Shown: positions 7,894 through 14,100 of the stretch, one piece after another
Numbering within the stretch: the stretch's first letter is position 1
How the letters are laid out: each line of letters opens with the position of its first letter
Assembly: GCA_964569315.1 (NCBI GenBank)
Contig: CAZMUZ010000068.1
Coordinates: 1-19,914, forward strand
Source: CADEFF01 sp964569315
Lineage (GTDB): Bacteria; Pseudomonadota; Alphaproteobacteria; Dongiales; Dongiaceae
Direction of reading: 5' to 3'
DNA: 19,914 nt
Translations under genes and position numbers: made by a program
The notes under the pieces: generated by a model
Databases searched by the model: none
What the model was told of the DNA's origin: nothing
Seen by the model: the letters and a program-made list of their open reading frames with translations, nothing else

Positions 7894-9963
7894 ATGGGAC
7901 TTTCGATTGCAGTCGATGTCGGCGGCACCTTCACCGATTTGGTGCTGCGGGACGAGGCGGGCGTCGTCGAAAGCCTGAAGAGCCCGACCACGCCCGGACG
8001 TCTGGTCGATGGCATCCTCAATGCGGTGGGGCTCGCCGCGGAGCGGCGTTCGATCCCGGTCGCCGATCTGCTCGGACGCTGCGAGCGCTTTGCCGCCGGT
8101 ACCACGGCCGCAACCAACGCCATCCTCGAAGGCACCTATCCGCAAACCGCGCTGCTCTGCACGGAAGGGTTCCGCGACCTGCTGCTGGTGCGCGAGGGCG
8201 GCAAGGAAGACACTTACAACATCCGAATCGACTATCCGGCACCCTACATCCCGCGCCATCTGACCTTCGAGATCGCCGAGCGGGTCAACGCCGAAGGCGG
8301 CGTCGAGCGAGCGCTCGACGAGGCGCAGGTCGGCGCCGCCCTGCTGAAGGTGAAACAGTCCGGTGTCCGCGCCGTGGCGGTCTGCCTCCTCTGGTCGATC
8401 GCCAACGACAGGCACGAGCGCCGCATCGGCGAGCTCATCGAACGGCACCTGCCGGGCATTCCCTACAGCCTCAGCAGCGCCGTCAGCCCCTCGATCCGGG
8501 AGTATCGGCGCGCCTCGGCGACCGCGATCGACGCCTCGCTGAAGCCGCTGGTCTCTGCGAGCGTGGGCGCGCTCGAGAGCCGGCTGCGCGAGGCGGGCTT
8601 CAAGGGCATCGTCACGCTGGTGACCTCGAGCGGCGGCCAGACGGCGGGCGCCGAGGTGGTGCGGAAGCCGGTCTATCTTTGTCTTTCGGGCCCTTCGGCC
8701 GCGCCGGAAGCGGGCCGGCGTCTCGCGAAGTCCGAAGCCGTCAAGGAAGGCAACGCCATCGTCGTCGATATGGGCGGCACCAGCTTCGACGTCAGCATCG
8801 TCACGGACTGGGACATCCCGATGCATCGCGAGGGCATCATCGCCGGCCATATGTTCGGCGTGCCCTCGGTCGATGTGAAGACGATCGGCGCCGGCGGCGG
8901 CAGCATCGCGCGCGTCGATGCCGGCGGCTTCATCCATGTCGGCCCCGAGAGCGCGGGGGCGCAACCGGGGCCTGCCTGCTATGGCCGCGGCGGCGAGCGG
9001 CCGACCGTGACCGACGCCAATCTGGTGCGCGGATTCCTCAATCCGGCGGGGTTCGCCGGCGGCGTCATGACGCTCGATGCGGCCCGCGCGACCGCGGCGC
9101 TCGAGCAGACGATCGCGAAGCCGCTCGGCATGGATGCGCCGGAGGCCGCAGGCCTCGTCTGCCTCACGGTCGAGCAGAACATGGTGGCCGCGATCGAGGA
9201 CATCACCTTGAAGCGCGGCGTCGATCCGCGCGAATACATCATGATCGCCGGCGGCGCCGCGGCCGGGCTCCATGCCGTCGCCATGGCGCGCGAGCTCGGC
9301 ATCAAGCGGATTCTCGTGCCGCGCGTGGCGGGCGCGCTCAGCGCTTATGGCATCCTGGTCAGCGACATCCGCTCGGCCTTCGCCACGAGCCTGCTCACCG
9401 ACAGCGCCGGTTTCGATTTCGACCGGGTGGGAGAGGCGCTGGCGAAGCTCGAAGGCGAGGCCTCCGCCTATCTCGACCGCATGGAAGTGCCGGCCGCTAA
9501 GCGCGCGCTCCTCTTCACCACCGAGGCCCGCTATCGCGGCCAGGTCTGGCAGCTCACCTTGCCTCTGCCGCGGTCGCGCATCGGCGATAAGGCCGCGCTC
9601 GCGGAGCTGGTCGAGGCCTTCCACAAGCTCCACGAGACCCGCTATCTCGTGCGCAGCCCGGGCGACGTGGTCGAGTTCATCGAATGGAACGTGATGGCGG
9701 TCGGCCGCATGGAAGAGGCGGAAGCCGCGCGGCCGGCGGTGCCGGCCTCGGGGAGCGCCGCCAGGGTCGGCGCGCGCCCGATGTATTTCCGCGAGCTCGG
9801 CGGTATGAAGGAGGTCCCGGTCTATGCCGGCGAGCGCCTCAAGATCGACGAGGAGGTCGCCGGACCGGCCGTGATCGAGGAACCGTTGACGACGATTGTG
9901 CTCTATCCTCGGTCGCGCGCGCGCGCGACCGCGCAGGGCAGCATCTGGGTCGAGCTGCTATAG
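7894..9963 (+). CDS. hyuA: HyuA-family hydantoinase/oxoprolinase A subunit (ATP-binding)
   Basis: The protein has 689 residues, the standard HyuA length. It has the actin/hexokinase-like ATPase fold of the family, which phosphorylates the amide or carbonyl substrate for its HyuB partner. Motifs seen are DVGGTFTD (8-15), AAGTTAATNA (67-76), the second phosphate-binding motif DMGGTSFD (292-299) and GAGGGSIA (332-339). The C-terminal third (about 500-689) is the acetone-carboxylase-like C domain. It begins 2 bp after the hyuB stop with no clear Shine-Dalgarno of its own, so coupling to hyuB translation is likely. Family members include N-methylhydantoinase, 5-oxoprolinase, caprolactamase and acetophenone carboxylase subunits. 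The following genes (aminotransferase, flavoprotein demethylase) favour a nitrogen-containing substrate. Confidence 0.93.
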   Translation: MGLSIAVDVGGTFTDLVLRDEAGVVESLKSPTTPGRLVDGILNAVGLAAERRSIPVADLLGRCERFAAGTTAATNAILEGTYPQTALLCTEGFRDLLLVREGGKEDTYNIRIDYPAPYIPRHLTFEIAERVNAEGGVERALDEAQVGAALLKVKQSGVRAVAVCLLWSIANDRHERRIGELIERHLPGIPYSLSSAVSPSIREYRRASATAIDASLKPLVSASVGALESRLREAGFKGIVTLVTSSGGQTAGAEVVRKPVYLCLSGPSAAPEAGRRLAKSEAVKEGNAIVVDMGGTSFDVSIVTDWDIPMHREGIIAGHMFGVPSVDVKTIGAGGGSIARVDAGGFIHVGPESAGAQPGPACYGRGGERPTVTDANLVRGFLNPAGFAGGVMTLDAARATAALEQTIAKPLGMDAPEAAGLVCLTVEQNMVAAIEDITLKRGVDPREYIMIAGGAAAGLHAVAMARELGIKRILVPRVAGALSAYGILVSDIRSAFATSLLTDSAGFDFDRVGEALAKLEGEASAYLDRMEVPAAKRALLFTTEARYRGQVWQLTLPLPRSRIGDKAALAELVEAFHKLHETRYLVRSPGDVVEFIEWNVMAVGRMEEAEAARPAVPASGSAARVGARPMYFRELGGMKEVPVYAGERLKIDEEVAGPAVIEEPLTTIVLYPRSRARATAQGSIWVELL

Positions 9964-10002
9964 ATCGAGGCGGCTGAAGCCGCGCCGGAAGGAACGGGCG
10001 CC

Positions 10003-10962
10003 ATGGCGCAGAAATCGATGAAGGTCTATCTCAACGGCAAGCTCGTGCCGGAAGAGGAGGCGAAGCTTTCCGTCTTCGACCGCTGCTTCCTCTATGGCGA
10101 CGGGGTGTTCGAGGGCATCGCCGTCTGGAACCGCGCGCCCTTCCGCGCCGATGCCCATCTCGACCGGCTCTTCGCCGGGCTCGACTATCTCCATATCGAG
10201 TCGCCGCTCGACCGCGCGGGCTGGCTCGATGTGTTCGACGAGATCGTCGCGGCGAACGACATGGAGGACGGCTATCTGCGGCTTCAGCTCAGCCGCGGCG
10301 AGGGCATGTCCTCGATCAAATGGGAGCGGCGGCTGCTTCGCAAGCCGGAGCCGAATGTGGTGGTGATCCCGATCCCGGGGTTCCGCGACTACTACAAGGG
10401 CCTCTTTGCCCAGAAGGCGGAACAAGGCCTCCGCGGCGTCGTGGTCTCGCGGCCGCGCATCGCCTCGGCCGCGATCCCCTCCGGCATGAAGCATTGCAAC
10501 TATCTCAACAGCGTGCTCGGCGCGATCGAGGTCACCGACGCGAAGGTGGATATCGGCGTCGCGGTGGACCGGGACGGGTTCGTCACCGAAGGCATCGCCT
10601 ACAATCTCTTCATCGTGAAAAATGGCGGTCTCGTCACGGCGCCGCTCGACCGCGACATCCTTCCCGGCATCACCCGCGACGTGGTGCTGGCGCTTGCGCG
10701 CGGAGCCGGCATCCGGGCCGAGGAGAAGCTGTTCGACGCCTACGCCATGACGACGGCGGACGAGATCTTCATCTGCTCGACGCTCGAGCTCGCCGTGCCG
10801 GTGGTCGAGATCGACGGCCGGAAGATCGGATCGGGCAAGCCCGGTCCCGTGACCAGGCGGATGGGCGAGATGTTGATCGCCGAGATGGATGCGGAGGCCG
10901 CGCGATACCATGCGTCGCGGAAAAAAGGCGGCGCGCGCAAGGCCGCGGGAAAGCGCGGCTGA
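10003..10962 (+). CDS. Fold-type IV PLP aminotransferase (branched-chain/D-amino-acid type)
   Basis: The protein has 319 residues. The class IV aminotransferase fold is shown by YGDGVFEG (31-38), the PLP Schiff-base Lys163 in GMKHCNYLNSVLGAIE, Glu196 in FVTEGIAYNLFIV, GITRD (222-226) and CSTLELAVPVVEIDG (258-272). It would transfer an amino group between an amino acid or amine and a keto acid. Family members include IlvE, D-amino-acid transaminase and 4-amino-4-deoxychorismate lyase; the transaminase groups fit best, but the substrate class cannot be fixed by eye. It lies 39 bp after hyuA with GGAAGGA before the ATG, so it is probably co-transcribed. Residues 303-319 form an unusual Lys/Arg/Gly/Ala tail (SRKKGGARKAAGKRG) not needed for the fold. 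In an operon with a ring-opening hydrolase, it could deaminate the released amino acid. Confidence 0.9.
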   Translation: MAQKSMKVYLNGKLVPEEEAKLSVFDRCFLYGDGVFEGIAVWNRAPFRADAHLDRLFAGLDYLHIESPLDRAGWLDVFDEIVAANDMEDGYLRLQLSRGEGMSSIKWERRLLRKPEPNVVVIPIPGFRDYYKGLFAQKAEQGLRGVVVSRPRIASAAIPSGMKHCNYLNSVLGAIEVTDAKVDIGVAVDRDGFVTEGIAYNLFIVKNGGLVTAPLDRDILPGITRDVVLALARGAGIRAEEKLFDAYAMTTADEIFICSTLELAVPVVEIDGRKIGSGKPGPVTRRMGEMLIAEMDAEAARYHASRKKGGARKAAGKRG

Positions 10963-10990
10963 CGGCCGCCAGATATCGAAGGGGAGAACC

Positions 10991-11758
10991 ATGGCAGGAT
11001 TCATCGATCTGACCGGCAAGACGGTGCTGGTCACCGGCGGCTCGCGCGGCATCGGCGAGGCGATCGTGCGCGGCCTCTACGCGCAGGGCGCCAACGTCGT
11101 CCTCAACTATTCTCGGAGCAAGGAGCGCGCCGAAAGGATCGCCGCCGAGCTCGGCAAGGATCGCTGCATTGCGCTCGGCGCCGATATGACCGACTGGCGC
11201 CAGCTCGAGAAGCTGTGGAACGACGCGGTCGCCTGGAAGGGCCGCATCGACGTGGTGGTGAACAATGCCGCTGCCCGCGAGCCCATCGATCTCGACGCCC
11301 CCACCGGGGAATGGGACGCGCACTGGATCAAGGCGCTCCGGATCAATCTCGTGGCGACCGCCCATATGTCCCGCTTTGCCGCCCTCCATTACAAGAAGAC
11401 GGGCGAGGGGATCATCATCAGCATCACCGGCCGGATCGCGGTGCGCGGCGACCGCCCGGAGTTCTTCCAGGACGGCGCCTCGAAGGGCGGCATGAATTCG
11501 CTGATGCGCGGCATGGCGCGGTTCTGCGCGAAGGACGGCGTCATCACCTATCTCGTCTGCCCCGGCATCATCGCCACCGATCAGGGCGACGAGTTCGTCA
11601 AGATCTACGGCATGCAGGAGGCGACGAAGGAGATTCCGCTCGGCGAGCTCGGCAAGCCGGAGGACATCGCGAACGTCGTCGTCTTCCTCGCGAGCGGCAA
11701 GGCGCGCTACGCGACGGGCGCCACGATCGACGTGGTCGGCGCGTCCTTCCTGCATTGA
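10991..11758 (+). CDS. SDR-family (Rossmann) protein lacking the catalytic Tyr
   Basis: The protein has 255 residues, the length of classical short-chain dehydrogenases. The NAD(P)-binding motif TGGSRGIG (15-22), NNAAA (91-95, normally NNAG) and the catalytic-type Asn119 are present. The active site is altered: the YxxxK motif reads D161-G-A-S-K165, so the catalytic Tyr is Asp, and the catalytic Ser region reads S144-I-T146-G. The C-terminus IDVVGASFLH also departs from the usual VDGG. I chose the ATG at 10991 because AAGGGGAG lies just before it and the Rossmann fold starts there; the frame is open further upstream inside the aminotransferase gene. It may be a divergent enzyme using another acid/base residue or a non-catalytic cofactor-binding protein. 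It is co-transcribed with its neighbours (28-bp gap). Confidence 0.9.
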   Translation: MAGFIDLTGKTVLVTGGSRGIGEAIVRGLYAQGANVVLNYSRSKERAERIAAELGKDRCIALGADMTDWRQLEKLWNDAVAWKGRIDVVVNNAAAREPIDLDAPTGEWDAHWIKALRINLVATAHMSRFAALHYKKTGEGIIISITGRIAVRGDRPEFFQDGASKGGMNSLMRGMARFCAKDGVITYLVCPGIIATDQGDEFVKIYGMQEATKEIPLGELGKPEDIANVVVFLASGKARYATGATIDVVGASFLH

Positions 11759-11787
11759 GCGCGGCGGCGCCGGACCCCGGGCGCGCG

Positions 11788-14100
11788 ATGGTTGCCTCCC
11801 GGCCCCGGAACGATCCGCCGGGAGAGAGTCCGGAGACATCCGAGAGCCTGATCGGCCGATCCCTGCTTCGCAGCGAGGACGACCGGCTGCTGAAAGGCGC
11901 TGGCCGCTTCGTCGCGGACCGGGTGCTGCCGGGCATGCTGCATGCGGTGGTCCTTCGCTCGCCCCATGCCCATGCCAGGCTATTGAGCATCGATGCGGCG
12001 GATGCCCGCGCCATGCCCGGGGTGGTCGCGGTCTATACCGGCGCCGATCTCGCGGCGGCCGGGTTCAAGCCCTTGCCCTGCGTCAGGCCCATCGAGAGCA
12101 TCGACGGACGGCCTTTCTCTCCGCCGCCGCGTCATGCGCTGGCGATCGACCTGGTGCGCCATGTCGGCGATCCCGTGGCGCTGATCGTCGGCGAAACGCT
12201 CGCCGCCGCGACCGATGCCGCCGATCTGGTGATGGTCGATTATGACCCGCTGCCGGCCGCGATCGATCCGGAGACGAGCCCCGAAATTGCATTCCTCTGG
12301 GAGAAGGGGGACCGGGCGGCCGTCGATGCCGCGATGGCCGTGGCGGCGGCGGTCGTCGAGCTCCGCGTCGTCAACAACCGGGTCCTGATGTTCCCGATCG
12401 AGCCGCGCGGCGCCATCGGGCACTACGATCCAGCGACGGGCGGCTACATCCTGGAGACGCCGACGCAGGGCGCGCATCTTATCCGGCGGCTCGTGGCCCC
12501 GAGCCTCGGCGTCGAGGAGGCGAAGCTCCGCGTCGTGACGGAGGATGTCGGCGGCAGCTTCGGCCTCAAGCTCGTGAACGCGCCGGAGCAGACCTTGGTG
12601 CTCTTTGCCGCAAAGCTGCTCGGGCGGCCGGTTCGCTGGATAGCGAACCGGTCGGAATCTTGCGCGTCGGACAATGCCGGGCGCGATCATGTCAGCCGCG
12701 CTCGCGCCGCCTTCGACGCCGCCGGAAGAATCCTTGCGCTCGAGGTTCGCACCTTCGGCAATCTCGGTGCCTATGCGTCGGCCTTGAGCCCCACGACCCA
12801 CACGGCGGGCTTCGGCGCGACGCTCGGCGGGCCTTACGCCATTCCGGCGATCTACCTGCATGCGACCGGCGTCTATACCCATATGGCGCCGACCGACGCT
12901 TATCGCGGCTCCGGCAAGCCGGAATCGCTGCATCTGACCGAGCGGCTCATGGAGCGTGCCGCGCGCCAGCTCGGTATCGATCCGGTCGAGCTAAGGCGAC
13001 GCAACCTCGTGCCGTCGGCCGCCATGCCCTACAAGGCGGCGACAGGCTATGTGTTCGACAGCGGCGATTTTCCGGGCGCGCTCGATCGCGCGCTCGCCGT
13101 CGCCGACTGGACCGGCTTTTCCGCGCGTCGCGAGGCGGCGCAGGCGAAGGGATTGCGTCTTGGCATCGGCATCTGCTGCTACATCCATACGACCGGCGTG
13201 ACCTCGAGCGAGATCAGCCGCGCGGAGCTCGATCCGGACGGCGTCGTGCTGGTCAAGACCGGGCTGCAATCCTCCGGCCAGGGCCATGAGACGACCCTGG
13301 CGCAGCTCGTGGCCGACCGCGTCGGCGTCCCGCTCGGCCGCGTCCGCCTGATGCAGGGCGATACCGGGAAGTTGGGCGCCACCGGCGGGCCGACCGCCGG
13401 TTCCTCCTCGCTGCAGGTCGGCGGCGTCACCATCCTGCGTGCGGTCGAGAAGATGATCGAGGCGGCGCGCGAGGCCGCCGCCGAGCAGCTCGAAACCGCT
13501 TCGGTCGATCTCGATTTTGCCGGCGGACGCTTCACCGTGCGCGGCACGGATCGCTGGATCGATCTCCCGACCCTGGCGCGCCGCCTTGCGGCCGCCGACA
13601 TGCCCGGCTGCGCCGGCGAGGCCGCGCTCGAAGGCCCGACCCTGACTGTGCCGAACGGCGCCTATGTCGCCGAGGTGGAGGTCGATCCGGAGACCGGTGT
13701 GGTGAGGCTCCTCCGCTTCTCCGGCGCCGACGATGTCGGGCGGCGGCTCAACCCGCTGCTGGTCGAAGGCCAGCTCCATGGCGCGCTTGCGCAAGGCATC
13801 GGCCAGGCGTTGATCGAGCGCGTCGTCTACGATCCGGAAACGGGCCAGCTTTTGTCCGGCTCGCTCATGGATTACGGCCTGCCGCGTGCGACCGACCTGC
13901 CGAACTTCGACCTCGTTGCCGCCGATATTCCGACCGCCAATAATCCGCTCGGCATGAAGGGGGTCGCGGAGGTGGGCTGCATCGGTGCGCCCGCAGCCGT
14001 GATGAATGCCGTGATCGACGCGCTCGGCGGCGAAGAGATCGACATGCCCGCGACGCCGGAGATCGTCTGGCGTGCGCTCAATCGAAAGGACCTGCCATGA
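11788..14100 (+). CDS. Molybdenum hydroxylase large subunit (xanthine dehydrogenase/CoxL family)
   Basis: With the ATG at 11788 the protein has 770 residues, a full-length molybdopterin-binding subunit. The aldehyde oxidase a/b hammerhead domain comes first (RFVADRVLPGML at 40-51, SPHAHAR at 58-64). The Mo-binding domains follow, with DVGGSFGLK (253-261), AYRGSGKPE (371-379), the cofactor-contacting GQGHET (497-502) and the active-site base Glu728 in KGVAEVGCIG (724-733, usually GVGE). The AYRG loop lacks the selenated-Cys loop of true CO dehydrogenase, so it is not a CO dehydrogenase. Such enzymes hydroxylate N-heterocycles or aldehydes with water. The usual FAD and 2Fe-2S subunit genes are absent here. 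A TTG at 11755 overlapping the SDR stop is an alternative start; neither start has a clear Shine-Dalgarno. The stop overlaps the next ATG by 4 bp. Confidence 0.91.
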   Translation: MVASRPRNDPPGESPETSESLIGRSLLRSEDDRLLKGAGRFVADRVLPGMLHAVVLRSPHAHARLLSIDAADARAMPGVVAVYTGADLAAAGFKPLPCVRPIESIDGRPFSPPPRHALAIDLVRHVGDPVALIVGETLAAATDAADLVMVDYDPLPAAIDPETSPEIAFLWEKGDRAAVDAAMAVAAAVVELRVVNNRVLMFPIEPRGAIGHYDPATGGYILETPTQGAHLIRRLVAPSLGVEEAKLRVVTEDVGGSFGLKLVNAPEQTLVLFAAKLLGRPVRWIANRSESCASDNAGRDHVSRARAAFDAAGRILALEVRTFGNLGAYASALSPTTHTAGFGATLGGPYAIPAIYLHATGVYTHMAPTDAYRGSGKPESLHLTERLMERAARQLGIDPVELRRRNLVPSAAMPYKAATGYVFDSGDFPGALDRALAVADWTGFSARREAAQAKGLRLGIGICCYIHTTGVTSSEISRAELDPDGVVLVKTGLQSSGQGHETTLAQLVADRVGVPLGRVRLMQGDTGKLGATGGPTAGSSSLQVGGVTILRAVEKMIEAAREAAAEQLETASVDLDFAGGRFTVRGTDRWIDLPTLARRLAAADMPGCAGEAALEGPTLTVPNGAYVAEVEVDPETGVVRLLRFSGADDVGRRLNPLLVEGQLHGALAQGIGQALIERVVYDPETGQLLSGSLMDYGLPRATDLPNFDLVAADIPTANNPLGMKGVAEVGCIGAPAAVMNAVIDALGGEEIDMPATPEIVWRALNRKDLP

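Noticed and set aside
7873..9633. 586-codon minus-strand open frame opposite hyuA
   Set aside because: HyuA motifs are complete on the plus strand; the antisense product has no recognisable domains.
6092..9963. Acetone or acetophenone carboxylase complex
   Set aside because: HyuA/HyuB families overlap with these carboxylases, but no small gamma subunit or other acetone-pathway gene is nearby, and the neighbours handle nitrogen compounds. Not excluded, only less likely.
9991..10012. GGAAC upstream of the aminotransferase as another stress promoter
   Set aside because: No TT-containing -10 core at 16-17 bp spacing; the GGAAC is part of the Shine-Dalgarno region of the aminotransferase.
11215..11787. 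Upstream extension of the Mo-hydroxylase frame inside the SDR gene
   Set aside because: The SDR frame has clear motifs through this stretch; the shifted frame gives an Arg-rich nonsense-like product. Mo-subunit similarity starts only after 11788.
11788..14100. CO dehydrogenase large subunit (coxL)
   Set aside because: The active-site loop reads AYRGSGKPE rather than the Cys-containing AYRCSFR loop of true CO dehydrogenase, and coxM/coxS are absent.
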